Source: Nocardia asteroides (GTDB lineage Bacteria; Actinomycetota; Actinomycetes; Mycobacteriales; Mycobacteriaceae). From it: a DNA stretch of 64,000 nucleotides. The stretch's first letter is position 1; every line of letters begins with the position of its first letter. Below are positions 34,164 through 43,344 of the stretch, in pieces. Location: assembly GCF_900637185.1 (NCBI RefSeq), contig NZ_LR134352.1, positions 4,516,001-4,580,000 on the forward strand, given 5' to 3'. Made by a program: the position numbers and the translations under genes. The notes below the pieces were generated by a model. The model had not been told where the DNA came from, ran no database searches, and was given only the letters and a program-made list of their open reading frames with translations.

Positions 34164-35438
34164 TCAGACGGCTCGGGCCGGTTCCGCGACCGGCGGGGTG
34201 TCGACCGGGGGTTGTGCGGTGGGCTTGCGGCCGGTGACGAGAAACAGGACGACCAGGGCCACGGCGAGCCAGACGTAGGTGTCGCCGACCACGTGTTGCC
34301 ACCAGGTCCAGGAGGTCTCGCGGTGTTCGCCGTCGGGCAGGAAGCTGTGGGGCGCGATGACGAAGACGGCGGCGACGCCGAGGGCGGTCGCGTACCAGCC
34401 GGCGGCACTGCGGGCGGGCAGGGTGCGGGCCTGGCAGACGATGGCCAGGAGGGCGGGGGCGATCCAGATCCAGTGGTGCGACCAGGAGATCGGGGACAGC
34501 AGCAGGGTGAAGACGGCGTTGAGGGACAGGGCGATCGCGGGGGCGTCGGCGGCCTTGCGCATGGCGGCCACGACCAGGGCCAGCAGGAGGGCGCCGAAGA
34601 ACAGCCACAGGGCGTCGAACGGGAGGCCGGTGACGTGCAGGCGGGCCAGGACGGCCTGGATGGACTGGTTGGTGTGGAACGCCGAGCCGCTCAGGCCCGA
34701 GACGTTGCCGAGGCCGCCGAACCAGTAGCGGGTGGACTCGCCCGGCAGCAGCGCGAAGGACACGACGGTGGCGATCGCGCCGGTGGCCGCGGCGGTGGCG
34801 GCGGCCTTGTAGTCCTTGCGGACGAGGAAGAACAGGACGAAGGCGGCGGGGGTCAGTTTGATGGCGGCGGCCAAGCCGATGAGCATGCCGCGCGGGTAGC
34901 GGGTCTTGGGGAGCAGGCAGTCGGTGGCGACGAGCACCATCAGCAGCAGGTTGACCTGGCCGAAGTCGATGGTCGAACGCACCGGTTCCAGCAGCATCGC
35001 GGCGGGCAGGGCGCACGCGGTCACCAGGAGTGCGGCGTGGCGGCTGTTCGGGTGGTAGCGGCGGGCGACCAGGAACAGGGTCCACGCCAGGGCCGCGACC
35101 GAGACCACGACATAGAGGATCTTCGCGGCGCCCCAGGGCAGCAGCGCGAAGGGCGCCAGGGCGATGGCGGCGAAGGGCGGGTAGATGAACGGCAGGCCGA
35201 TCCCCGCGGAGGTCTTGGGGAGTTGGCCGTACATGTCGGCGCCGTCGCGCATGGCCTCGATGCCGAGGCGGTAGACCTGCAGGTCGATGAATCCGCCGGA
35301 ATAGGGTTCGAACGGCCACAGTGGCGTCCGCACGCACACGATCGACACGACGGTGAGCAACACCGGCACCAGCCACCATGCTCGATTGATCGGGCGTGGG
35401 GATCGCTGCTGCGCAGGGTGGGTGGTGTCACTACTCAT
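34164..35438 (-). CDS. GT87-family membrane mannosyltransferase (DUF2029)
   Basis: The 424-residue protein has about ten membrane helices and the GT87 hallmarks: an early aspartate in GGFIDLQVYRLG facing outside, a RSTIDFGQVNLLLM stretch, PRGMLIGLAAAIKLTPAAFVLFFLVRK and SPISWSHHWIW. The family adds mannose or arabinose from polyprenyl-phosphate donors to lipoarabinomannan/PIM precursors on the outer face of the membrane. The ATG at 35438 leaves a short basic cytoplasmic tail. No partner glycolipid gene is adjacent, so the exact acceptor is open. Confidence 0.85.
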   Translation of the reverse strand: MSSDTTHPAQQRSPRPINRAWWLVPVLLTVVSIVCVRTPLWPFEPYSGGFIDLQVYRLGIEAMRDGADMYGQLPKTSAGIGLPFIYPPFAAIALAPFALLPWGAAKILYVVVSVAALAWTLFLVARRYHPNSRHAALLVTACALPAAMLLEPVRSTIDFGQVNLLLMVLVATDCLLPKTRYPRGMLIGLAAAIKLTPAAFVLFFLVRKDYKAAATAAATGAIATVVSFALLPGESTRYWFGGLGNVSGLSGSAFHTNQSIQAVLARLHVTGLPFDALWLFFGALLLALVVAAMRKAADAPAIALSLNAVFTLLLSPISWSHHWIWIAPALLAIVCQARTLPARSAAGWYATALGVAAVFVIAPHSFLPDGEHRETSWTWWQHVVGDTYVWLAVALVVLFLVTGRKPTAQPPVDTPPVAEPARAV

Positions 35439-35534
35439 CCGCGGCGACTATACCGACTCCCCCGCCCGGCCGCGCCATCGCCCGTCGGCCGTGGTGACGC
35501 GCGCAATAGCCAGCCGGATGCCCGATCCGGCAGG

Positions 35535-35966
35535 TCAGCCGCCGTGGTTGTAGCGGACGAGGTAGGAGGCCATGGCGGCGACGTCGGCGTCGGTCCAGTC
35601 GGCGAAACGGTCGGTGAAGGCCTCTCGGCGGCGGCGTTCGGCCTCGCGCGCGACCGCTTTGCCCGCGTCCGTGGCGCGCAAGATGTGGTTGCGGCGATTG
35701 GCGGGGTCGACCTCGCGGGTGAGGTAGCCGAGCCGCTCGAGCGCGCCGACCTGCCTGCTCACAGTCGACTTGTCGAGCAGGAACTGTTCGGCCAGGTCGG
35801 TCGCCTGACAGCCGTCCCGCTCCTGGACCAGGTCGAGGATGCTGTACGCGACGAGGCTGAGTTCGGGGTGCAGCTCGGCGGCGCGGCCCCGGGCGCGGCG
35901 GGCGAAGGCGGTGAGCTCGCGCTGGATGGTGTCGATGGCGGTCGCTCTTGGCGCGGACGGGTTCAT
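35535..35966 (-). CDS. MarR-family regulator
   Basis: The 143-residue protein has the MarR winged helix (LSLVAYSILDLVQ, ATDLAEQFLLDKSTVSRQVGAL, GYLTREVDPANRRNHILRAT). A perfect 21-bp dyad overlaps its own start codon and the promoter of the divergent membrane protein gene, so it should repress both. No Shine-Dalgarno is visible before the ATG; a leaderless transcript is possible. Confidence 0.9.
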   Translation of the reverse strand: MNPSAPRATAIDTIQRELTAFARRARGRAAELHPELSLVAYSILDLVQERDGCQATDLAEQFLLDKSTVSRQVGALERLGYLTREVDPANRRNHILRATDAGKAVAREAERRRREAFTDRFADWTDADVAAMASYLVRYNHGG

Positions 35967-35985
35967 GGTTGTATGCTACAACCAT
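35965..35985. promoter_or_regulatory. Perfect MarR operator dyad
   Basis: ATGGTTGTA-TGC-TACAACCAT is a perfect 9-bp inverted repeat. A further half-site, TTGTA, is at 35991-35995. It lies between divergent MarR and membrane-protein genes and overlaps the MarR start. The most symmetrical operator in the window. Confidence 0.75.
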
Positions 35986-36023
35986 AATAGTTGTATTTAC
36001 CAACCGTTTGGAGCACCGTGTCG

Positions 36024-37043
36024 ATGACCACCTCCCAGCTCCGGCATGTCGCCGGACATCTGCTCACCCCGCTGCTGATGTGCCTCGGCATGGCCTTCGC
36101 CTATCTCGGCGCGTTCCATCAGCCGACGCCGAACCATCTCGAACTCGCGGTGGTCGGAGATTCACCGCAGGCGATGGTGCTGGCGCAGACGATGAAGGAC
36201 AAGGCGGGCAGCAAGGTCGACATCGTCACCGTGCCGGACCGCGCGGCGGCGATCGACGCGCTGAACGAGCGTGAACTGATCGGGGCGTACGTACCCGACA
36301 CGCAGCACCCCGAGCTCTTGGTCGCCACGGCGGGCTCCGACACCAGCGCGATGGCCGCGGAGGTGGCGTTCCGGCAGGTGTCGGATCATCAGGGCGTGCC
36401 GCTGGTGGTCACCGACATCACGGCCAAGGCCGACGGTGATCCGACCGGGCAGGGACTGTTCTTCCTGTTGGTGGCGCTGAGCGTGGGGGCGTACGGCAGT
36501 GTCGCGGTGATCGGTGCGGCCGGGGCCATGCTGCGGATGCGCGTGCGGGCCGCGGTCGGGATGGTGACGGCGTTGGTGGTCAGCCTGATCGGAGTGCTGG
36601 TGGCGGGGCCGGCGTTCGGCGTGATCGACCACGACTACGCGGCGGTGTTCGGGATCGCCTGGCTCTACAGCGCGGGCATCATCCTGATCGGCATCGGGCT
36701 GCACACGTTCCTGAAGCGGTGGACGACGCTGGCGCTGATCACATTGTTCGTGATGCTGAACTTCACCACCTCGGGCGGGGTGTACGGGCCGCAGTTGCAG
36801 AACGGGTTCTTCGGTGCGCTGCACGCGTTCTGGAACGGCGCCGACTTCGTCGAAGGGCTGCGGTCGCTGCTGTACTTCGAGTCCGCGGCCGGGTTCGGGA
36901 CGCGGTTGCTCGGGCTGCTCGGCTGGCTGGCGGTGGGTGTGCTGCTCGTCGTCGTGGCGGGGCGATACGAGGCACGTAATCAGCCGAAGCCGGTCGCGGC
37001 CGCCGCCGTCGAGGAGGAGATCGGCGAGGCGGTCGCCGTCTGA
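36024..37043 (+). CDS. Multi-pass membrane protein, YhgE/ABC-2 permease-like
   Basis: The 339-residue protein has one N-terminal helix (LLTPLLMCLGMAFAYLGAF), an extracellular domain of about 110 residues (residues 35-145), and five to six helices afterwards, the layout of YhgE/Pip and ABC-2-type export permeases. The ATG at 36024 is nine bases from GGAG; a GTG six bases earlier is possible. No ATPase gene is adjacent. The divergent MarR and shared operator imply inducible expression, perhaps for export of a toxic or cell-wall lipid compound. Confidence 0.72.
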   Translation: MTTSQLRHVAGHLLTPLLMCLGMAFAYLGAFHQPTPNHLELAVVGDSPQAMVLAQTMKDKAGSKVDIVTVPDRAAAIDALNERELIGAYVPDTQHPELLVATAGSDTSAMAAEVAFRQVSDHQGVPLVVTDITAKADGDPTGQGLFFLLVALSVGAYGSVAVIGAAGAMLRMRVRAAVGMVTALVVSLIGVLVAGPAFGVIDHDYAAVFGIAWLYSAGIILIGIGLHTFLKRWTTLALITLFVMLNFTTSGGVYGPQLQNGFFGALHAFWNGADFVEGLRSLLYFESAAGFGTRLLGLLGWLAVGVLLVVVAGRYEARNQPKPVAAAAVEEEIGEAVAV

Positions 37044-37253
37044 TCGCGGGCCGCGGGTGAGCTCGGCCACACCCCGGCGAATCCCGTTGCCGACCACCCG
37101 GATCCGGGGGCCGGGCGCTGGTCGGCGGGTTCGCCGGGGTGTTGCGCCGAAAGGGTCGCGCTATCTCGTAGACGCGAGTACGGTGTAGCGCGCAACCGCG
37201 GCCAGCGCCAGACGCCGCGAGGGGTCGAACCGCGGAAAGGGTGGGCTGCACCG

Positions 37254-40229
37254 ATGAATGATCCCGGCGCGCAACGCCCTGGCGACCCTGTCCCCCTCGC
37301 CCAGCGGTACACCAGCGCCGATCCGATCGACTGGTGCGGCGCCGCCGTCTACCCGATGTACGCCGAAGCACTGTCGCTCGGCACGACCACGGTGCGGTTG
37401 CACGCGCTGTCGGTGATGGCGCCCGCCGAAGTCACCGGTCTGGGCCTCGGGTTGACCGTGCAGGGCGGGTACGTCCACTTGAACGGGAAATCGCTGCAGG
37501 GCGTCGACATCTGGTACGACGCGCTCGCCGACGGAGTGGACATCGTCGTCACCGCGGACGCCCCGGAAGCGCTGTTCACGCTCACCCCGGTGTGGGTGGC
37601 GGGGTCGCAGGCGCAGCAGTCCTGGACCGGCAACTACGGCATGGTCATCGATCTGCTGCCGGGCAGCACGTCCACGCTGTGGTGCAGTACCGGGCCCGGC
37701 ACACCGGATTTCAACGAGCTCGTCGTGGAACTGGCCACGGCGCCCGCCCCGGATCTCGCGCCCTTCGCGCCACCCTCGCTGTGGACCGAAGACGCCGCGA
37801 TCCAGGAGGCTGTTCCCCATACGCCGTTCGCGCCGGTCACCATGCCGCCGACGCCCGCGATCTCGGCGGCGATGCTGGCGGATCCGTTGCTGTCGGCCGC
37901 ATTGCGGGCCGTGGGGCCGGATTCGGGGCGGCCCGCCACGTCGACCGGCTCCCGACCGGCTCCGTCGGGCTTTGTGCCTCCGGCCGTCCAGAATCCGTCC
38001 GCGCCGCCGTTGTCCGCTGCGGACCGAGCCGATGCAACGGCTGGTCCTACCGGCACGCTGCCAGGTAGGCGGATTCCAGCCGCAGATCACGGCGATACGA
38101 CACCGGCCGGACCCACCGGCGCGCGTCCAGGTGCACCTCTTCCCGCGCCGGTTCCGGGCGATGTGGCCTCGACCGAACGCGGCACCGGGTATTCCGGCGA
38201 TTCGGGTCCTTTCGCCGATCAGACCGGTACTGCCACCGGATCCGCCGCTGCCGCCAGTGCCGGTGGCCCGGGTCCCGCCACGAGTCGGATCAGTGGGCCG
38301 CAGGCCGAACCCACCAGCGCTGTTCCCGCTCAGGGGTTCGCCACGTCCGATTTCGGTGCGGCATGGACGGGACCTGTTCGCGGTGCCGAGAATTCCGCCG
38401 AGAGCCCGAACGACGCGACGGCGGGCGGACATACCAGTATGGCCCCCGGGCATGGGTTCGCTCCGAATGCGACCGGTGCGACAGCGGGCGCAGGTACCGG
38501 TACCCGCGGTCCCGTCGAACAACAGGTTCGTGCCGCGTCTGACGGACTTTCCGGTGCCGACGCCCAGGTTCCCGGCAGTGGCCGTCGCGAATTCTCCGAC
38601 CTTTGGACTGCACCGAATGCCAGTACGGTGGACGAGGTTTCGGTGGACGGACACGAACCCCGCGTCTCGGCGGCAGATCTGCCCGCTCTCCCCACTCGGG
38701 TCCCCGCGTCGGCCGCTTCAGGCGAGCCACCGGCCACTGCGCCGACCGGCGTGCCGGCGGGCAGTCCTGTTCCGGTGATACCGACCGATGCTTCGGTTCG
38801 GACTGCCGATCACACTCCGGCTCGGCCTGCGGCTGAGCAGGTGTCGAACGCTGGGCAACTTCCGACCAGGCGAGTCACATCCGCTGGGCAGGCTTCGGCC
38901 GAGGCGCAGGCTCCGAACACCGCGCAGCTTCCGACCAGGCAGGTCTCAACCGCAGGGCGCGCTTCGGCCGAGCCGCTGGCTCCGAACCGTGCGGAGCTTC
39001 CGACCAGGCGAGTCGCATCCGCCGAGCAGGCTCCGAACGAGGCGCAGGCTCCGAACACCGCGCAGCTTCCGACCAGGAGAGTCACATCCGCCGAGCTGGC
39101 TCCGAACGAGCCGCTGGCTCCGAACCCTGCGGTTCTTCCGACCAGGAGAGTCGCATCCTCCGAGCAGGCTCCGAACGAGGCGCAGGCTCCGAACGCCGCG
39201 CAGCTTCCGACCAGGCGGATCTCGACCGCCGGGCAGGATTCGGTCGACGGCCAGGCACCGGACGCTCGCCAGGCGCCGACTGCTGAGCGGCTTCCGACCA
39301 GGCGGATCTCCTCCGTCCAGCAGGTTCCGGCAGACGGCCACAGTTCGGCTGGTGGCCAGGTTCCGGCTGACGGCCACAGTTCGGCTGGTGGCCAGGTTCC
39401 GGCTGACGGCCACAGCTCGGCTGACGGCCATGGTTCGGCTGGCGGGCGAGATGCCGTGGCCGGATCGTTCGACGATCGCCCGTCCGCCGCAGAACATGCC
39501 GGGGCGCGGTTCGTGTCTCCGGAGTTCCGTGCGCCGATGTCGGACACGTCGGCGATTCCCGGACGGGGCGCTGCGTCGACGAACGACGCCGCTGCTTCGG
39601 ATCCCTCGCCGCTGGTCTCCGAGTCTTCCACTCCCCCACCGGCGGCTGTATCGGCGTCCGATGACAGCCACGGTGGGACGCAGTCCGATCCCGTAGTCGG
39701 TGGCGTGCCGGCAACTCCGTCGGCGCCGAGCGTGATGTCTGCTGCCGGCAGGCCGCATCCGGTTTCCTCTGCGGCTGCGGGGCCGGAGCGTCCGGCGACG
39801 ATCACCCCGCTGGGCAGGGGGACCCAGGGACTGCCCTCCGCGGACTCACGGATGCCCGAACAACCGGCGATCGACAGCCGGGCGCCGGGACAGGGACCGA
39901 TCGCGCCCGTGGTACCGGCGATACCCCCGGATTCTCCGGCCGAGCCGAACCCGCCGGCGTCGGCTCTGCGCGCACCGCAGGCTTCGGGTGGGCAGGGGTT
40001 CGGGCGGGCGCTGTACGACCTCGGGACCGCCATGCACGAACGGGGAGAGCATGATTCGGCGCGGATGTTGCTGACGCAGGCCGCGGAGGCGGGCCACAGT
40101 GCGGCCGCGTACGACCTCGGGGTGTTGTTGCTGCGGGCGGGTGACCGAGCGGGCGCCGAACACTGGTGGAAGGCCGCGGCCCACGATGATCCGCGGGCCG
40201 CGGCCTCCCTGACCGAGCTGCCGCGCTAG
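37254..40229 (+). CDS. Large repeat protein with C-terminal Sel1/TPR-like tail, unknown function
   Basis: The 991-residue protein has an ordered N-terminal domain (about 1-165; AQRYTSADPIDWCGAAVYPMY, VQGGYVHLNGKSLQGVDIW), then about 700 residues of disordered Pro/Ala/Ser/Thr sequence, then two Sel1/TPR-like repeats at the end (RALYDLGTAMHERGEHDSA, then AAAYDLGVLLLRAGDRAGAEHWW). In the middle are six units of 23 residues centred on LPTRR and three 12-residue units of VPADGHSSAGGQ. There is no signal peptide. The ATG follows GGAAAGGG. I do not recognise the N-terminal domain. Its stop codon overlaps that of ectD on the other strand. Confidence 0.8.
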   Translation: MNDPGAQRPGDPVPLAQRYTSADPIDWCGAAVYPMYAEALSLGTTTVRLHALSVMAPAEVTGLGLGLTVQGGYVHLNGKSLQGVDIWYDALADGVDIVVTADAPEALFTLTPVWVAGSQAQQSWTGNYGMVIDLLPGSTSTLWCSTGPGTPDFNELVVELATAPAPDLAPFAPPSLWTEDAAIQEAVPHTPFAPVTMPPTPAISAAMLADPLLSAALRAVGPDSGRPATSTGSRPAPSGFVPPAVQNPSAPPLSAADRADATAGPTGTLPGRRIPAADHGDTTPAGPTGARPGAPLPAPVPGDVASTERGTGYSGDSGPFADQTGTATGSAAAASAGGPGPATSRISGPQAEPTSAVPAQGFATSDFGAAWTGPVRGAENSAESPNDATAGGHTSMAPGHGFAPNATGATAGAGTGTRGPVEQQVRAASDGLSGADAQVPGSGRREFSDLWTAPNASTVDEVSVDGHEPRVSAADLPALPTRVPASAASGEPPATAPTGVPAGSPVPVIPTDASVRTADHTPARPAAEQVSNAGQLPTRRVTSAGQASAEAQAPNTAQLPTRQVSTAGRASAEPLAPNRAELPTRRVASAEQAPNEAQAPNTAQLPTRRVTSAELAPNEPLAPNPAVLPTRRVASSEQAPNEAQAPNAAQLPTRRISTAGQDSVDGQAPDARQAPTAERLPTRRISSVQQVPADGHSSAGGQVPADGHSSAGGQVPADGHSSADGHGSAGGRDAVAGSFDDRPSAAEHAGARFVSPEFRAPMSDTSAIPGRGAASTNDAAASDPSPLVSESSTPPPAAVSASDDSHGGTQSDPVVGGVPATPSAPSVMSAAGRPHPVSSAAAGPERPATITPLGRGTQGLPSADSRMPEQPAIDSRAPGQGPIAPVVPAIPPDSPAEPNPPASALRAPQASGGQGFGRALYDLGTAMHERGEHDSARMLLTQAAEAGHSAAAYDLGVLLLRAGDRAGAEHWWKAAAHDDPRAAASLTELPR
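38859..39295 (+). repeat. Six tandem 69-bp coding repeats plus a 87-bp unit
   Basis: CTTCCGACCAGG recurs at 38859, 38928, 38997, 39066, 39135 and 39204, exactly 69 bp apart, then at 39291 after 87 bp. Each unit encodes about 23 residues of the form LPTRRVxSAxQAxxExxAPNxAx. The strict spacing shows recent expansion by slippage or recombination. Confidence 0.85.
39324..39431 (+). repeat. Three tandem 36-bp coding repeats
   Basis: Near-identical 36-bp units start at 39324, 39360 and 39396, each encoding VPADGHSSAGGQ or a close variant, followed by a degenerate fourth. They sit immediately after the 69-bp array in the same protein. Confidence 0.85.
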
Positions 40230-41140
40230 CGATCCGCCAGCGCGGCCTGTTCCGGTGCGTACTCGCGGACCGGGGTGATCTCCCTGGCCGCGATGTGCGC
40301 GGGCCTGCTCGCGGGTGCCGCGAACGGCCGCACCGGCGCGTTCTCGACGCTGTTGAACACCAGGAAGATGTTCGAGCGCGGGAACGGGGTGATGTTGTTC
40401 GCCGAACCGTGCATCAGGTTCGAGTCGAACAGCAGCGCCGAACCGGCCCGGCCGGTGAACTGGGTGATGCCGTAGCGGGCCGCGAGGAAGGTGATGTCGT
40501 CGTTCGTCGGCACCCCGAACCGCTGGTCCTGCAACGACTCCCGATAGTGGCTGTCGGGCGTCTCACCCAGGCACGGCACGAAGGTGCGGTGCGACCCGGG
40601 CATCAGCATCAGGCTGCCGTTGAACGGGAAGTTGTCGGTCAACGCGATCGACAGACTCACCGCGCGCGGGGCGGGCATCCCGTCCTCGGCGTGCCAGGTC
40701 TCGAAATCGGAGTGCCAGGCGAAGCCGCTGCCGCCGAAACCGGGCATGTAGTTGACCCGGCTCTGGTGCAGATACACCGCCGACCCGAGGATCTGCTCGG
40801 CCAGGCCGACGATCCGCGACTCGGCCAGCAGTTCCGCGATCGGCTTGCTGAGCTTGTGCACCTGGAACACCGAACGCACCTGACCCGCCACCGGTTCCAC
40901 GACCACTCGTTCGTCGCCGTAGAGCACCGGGTCGGCGGCGAGGTGGCCCACTTCGGCGCCGAACGCGGCGACCTCGTCGGGCGTGAGCAGGTCGGGGATC
41001 ACCGAGTACCCGGCCGAGTCGAACCCGGCCAGCTCGGGTGAGGTGACCTGCCCCCACACCGTGGGATCGGTGCGCTCGATGTGCGCGGCCGGTTCGGTCA
41101 GGCGGGTCGGGTAACGGTCGAGCCGATCAGACACGGGCAT
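40226..41140 (-). CDS. ectD: Ectoine hydroxylase
   Basis: The 304-residue Fe(II)/2-oxoglutarate dioxygenase shows the EctD core: YLHQSRVNYMPGFGGSGFAWHSDFETWHAEDG, holding the H-x-D iron ligands, and the distal histidine in LMHGSANNITPF, with the long SLMLMPGSHRTFVP stretch. It converts ectoine to 5-hydroxyectoine. It is the last gene of ectABCD, overlaps ectC by 14 bases, and its stop codon overlaps that of the convergent repeat-protein gene (CTAG). Confidence 0.95.
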   Translation of the reverse strand: MPVSDRLDRYPTRLTEPAAHIERTDPTVWGQVTSPELAGFDSAGYSVIPDLLTPDEVAAFGAEVGHLAADPVLYGDERVVVEPVAGQVRSVFQVHKLSKPIAELLAESRIVGLAEQILGSAVYLHQSRVNYMPGFGGSGFAWHSDFETWHAEDGMPAPRAVSLSIALTDNFPFNGSLMLMPGSHRTFVPCLGETPDSHYRESLQDQRFGVPTNDDITFLAARYGITQFTGRAGSALLFDSNLMHGSANNITPFPRSNIFLVFNSVENAPVRPFAAPASRPAHIAAREITPVREYAPEQAALADR

Positions 41141-41528
41141 CCTCCTCGACGATCAGCGGATACACCCCGTTCTCGTCGTGTATCTCGCGGCCGGTCACGG
41201 GCGGGTTGAACACGCACAGCATCCGCAGGCGGGTGCGGGCGTTGACCTGATGACGTTCGTTGCCGTCGAGCAGGTACATCGAACCAGGTCCGAGCTGGTA
41301 GACGGCCTGGTTGTCGAGGTCGAGCAGACTGCCCTCGCCCTCGATCAGCCACACCGCTTCGACATGGTTCTGGTAGTGGAACTCGTGGACGGTACCGGCC
41401 TCGATGGTGGTCTCGTGGAAGGAGAAACCGACGCGGTCACCCGCCAGCACGATGCGCTTGCTGCGCCAGCCCGGCCCGGCCACATCCCGTTCGGTACCGG
41501 TGATCTCGGCGGTGGTGCGCACGATCAT
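41127..41528 (-). CDS. ectC: L-ectoine synthase
   Basis: The 133-residue cupin begins MIVRTTAEITGTERDV and has HEFHYQNHVEAVWLIEGEG, the EctC signature that includes metal ligands, and PGSMYLLDGNERHQ. It closes the ring of N-gamma-acetyl-diaminobutyrate to ectoine. The start codon overlaps the ectB stop as ATGA and the 3' end overlaps ectD, so translation is coupled. Confidence 0.96.
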   Translation of the reverse strand: MIVRTTAEITGTERDVAGPGWRSKRIVLAGDRVGFSFHETTIEAGTVHEFHYQNHVEAVWLIEGEGSLLDLDNQAVYQLGPGSMYLLDGNERHQVNARTRLRMLCVFNPPVTGREIHDENGVYPLIVEEDARV

Positions 41529-42796
41529 GCGGCACCTCCACACACGGTGTCGATGGAGTTCGACAGCACGGACAGGCCCTGCTCGAGTTCGTCGCTGCCG
41601 AGGGTCAACGGCGGCAGCAGTTTCACCACCTCGTCCATCGAACCGGAGGTCTCCACGAGCAGGCCCTGTTCGAAGGCGGTCCGGCAGACCTTGCCCGCCT
41701 GCGACGGGTCGTCGAACACGATGCCGTGCACCATGCCGCGGCCCCGGGTGGAGACGCCGGAGTGACGCCCGGCGATCGCGGCCAGCGACCGCGACAGGTA
41801 GTCGCCGTTGGCGATGGTGCGCTGGGCGAGGGTGTCGTCGGACCAGTACTCGCGCAGCGCGGCCGTGGCGGTGACGAAGGCCGGGTTGTTGCCACGGAAG
41901 GTGCCGTTGTGCTCGCCCGGCGCCCACTGGTCGTGCTCGGGCTTGAGCAGGACCAGCGCCATCGGCAGGCCGTAGCCGCCGATCGACTTCGACAGGGTGA
42001 CGATGTCGGGGGTGATGCCGGCGATCTCGAAGGAGAAGAACGGGCCGGTGCGGCCGCAGCCCATCTGGACATCGTCGACGATGAGCAGGATGTCGCGCGC
42101 GGCGCACAGGCCGGCCAGGTGGCGCAGCCATTCCGCACGGGCCAGGTTGACCCCGCCCTCACCCTGCACGGTCTCCACGATCACCGCGGCGGGGCGGTCG
42201 AAACCGGAGGAGCTGTCGTCGAGGACGCGCTGCATCCAGCCGAAGTCCTCGATGGTGTTGTCGAAGTAGCCGTCGAACGGCATCGGGGTGGCGTGCTCGA
42301 GCGGCACGCCCGCGCCCGCCCGCTTGGCGGCGTTGCCGGTGACCGACAGCGCGCCCAGGGTCATGCCGTGGAAAGCGTTGGTGAAGCTCAGCACCGTCTT
42401 GCGGCCGGTGACCTTGCGGGCCAGCTTCAGCGCGGCCTCGACGGCGTTGGCGCCGGTGGGGCCGGGGAACTGCACCTTGTAGTCCAGGCCACGCGGCGAC
42501 AGCAGGGTGTCGCGGATGGTTTCGAGCAGTTCGCGTTTGGCCACGGTGGACATGTCCAGGCCGTGGGTGATGCCGTTGCCCGCCACGTAGTCCAGCAGCG
42601 CCCGCTTGAGCACCGGGTTGTTGTGGCCGTAGTTCAGCGCGCCCGCCCCGGCGAAGAAGTCGAGGTAGTCGCGGCCCTGCTCGTCGCGCAGCCAGGCACC
42701 CTCGGCAGTGGCGAAGACGGTCGGCCAATCTCGGCAGTAGCCCCGCACGTTCGATTCCATCGCCTCGAAAATGCTGGTGTCGGTGGTCGTGATCAT
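41525..42796 (-). CDS. ectB: Diaminobutyrate--2-oxoglutarate transaminase
   Basis: The 423-residue class III aminotransferase has LDFFAGAGALNYGHNNP near the N-terminus, the PLP region VDDVQMGCGRTG and the Schiff-base lysine in TLSKSIGGYG, typical of EctB. It makes L-2,4-diaminobutyrate from aspartate semialdehyde for ectoine. The ATG at 42796 overlaps ectA by four bases. A longer open frame to 43183 lies inside ectA and is ignored. Confidence 0.96.
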   Translation of the reverse strand: MITTTDTSIFEAMESNVRGYCRDWPTVFATAEGAWLRDEQGRDYLDFFAGAGALNYGHNNPVLKRALLDYVAGNGITHGLDMSTVAKRELLETIRDTLLSPRGLDYKVQFPGPTGANAVEAALKLARKVTGRKTVLSFTNAFHGMTLGALSVTGNAAKRAGAGVPLEHATPMPFDGYFDNTIEDFGWMQRVLDDSSSGFDRPAAVIVETVQGEGGVNLARAEWLRHLAGLCAARDILLIVDDVQMGCGRTGPFFSFEIAGITPDIVTLSKSIGGYGLPMALVLLKPEHDQWAPGEHNGTFRGNNPAFVTATAALREYWSDDTLAQRTIANGDYLSRSLAAIAGRHSGVSTRGRGMVHGIVFDDPSQAGKVCRTAFEQGLLVETSGSMDEVVKLLPPLTLGSDELEQGLSVLSNSIDTVCGGAA

Positions 42797-43344
42797 CGTC
42801 GTTCCTCCTGGCGCTGAGCGGGTGCGATGACGTACAGCTGCTCGGCCTCGTGTGAATCGGGGAAATCGTGCGTTTCGAACAGGGAGACGGTGCGCAAACC
42901 CGCACCGCGCTCCCGGGCCACCGCGGCGAACAACGCCTGGGAGGCGGTGTTGCCGGGTGAGATCGTGGTTTCCAGCGTGGTGATGCCCGCGGGGGCCACC
43001 GAATCCAGCAGCGAGTGCAGGATCCGGGCGGCCAGACCCCGGCCGCGGAATTCGGCGTCGACGGCGATCTGCCAGACGAACACGGTGTCGGGTGCGTCCG
43101 GGCGGATGTAGCCGATGACGAATCCGACCGCGCGGCCGTCGCTCTCGGCGACCACCGAGGTGGCGGCGAAATCGCGACACCACAGCAGGTACGCGTAGCT
43201 GGAGTTGACGTCGAGTACCTGTGAGTCACGGGCGATCCGCCACAGCTGGGCCCCGTCACCCAGGCGAGCGGGGCGCAGTCTCGGTTCGGAACCGAGAACC
43301 GCAGGGGCGGTGGCGGATTCGATGGACGTGGTGGACGAAGGCAT
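42793..43344 (-). CDS. ectA: Diaminobutyrate acetyltransferase
   Basis: The 183-residue GNAT protein has the EctA start LRPARLGDGAQLWRIARDSQVLDVNSSYAYLLW and acetyl-CoA loop VDAEFRGRGLAARIL. It acetylates L-2,4-diaminobutyrate in the first step dedicated to ectoine. It is the first structural gene of the operon, 71 bp downstream of the OmpR-type regulator on the same strand. Confidence 0.95.
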   Translation of the reverse strand: MPSSTTSIESATAPAVLGSEPRLRPARLGDGAQLWRIARDSQVLDVNSSYAYLLWCRDFAATSVVAESDGRAVGFVIGYIRPDAPDTVFVWQIAVDAEFRGRGLAARILHSLLDSVAPAGITTLETTISPGNTASQALFAAVARERGAGLRTVSLFETHDFPDSHEAEQLYVIAPAQRQEERR

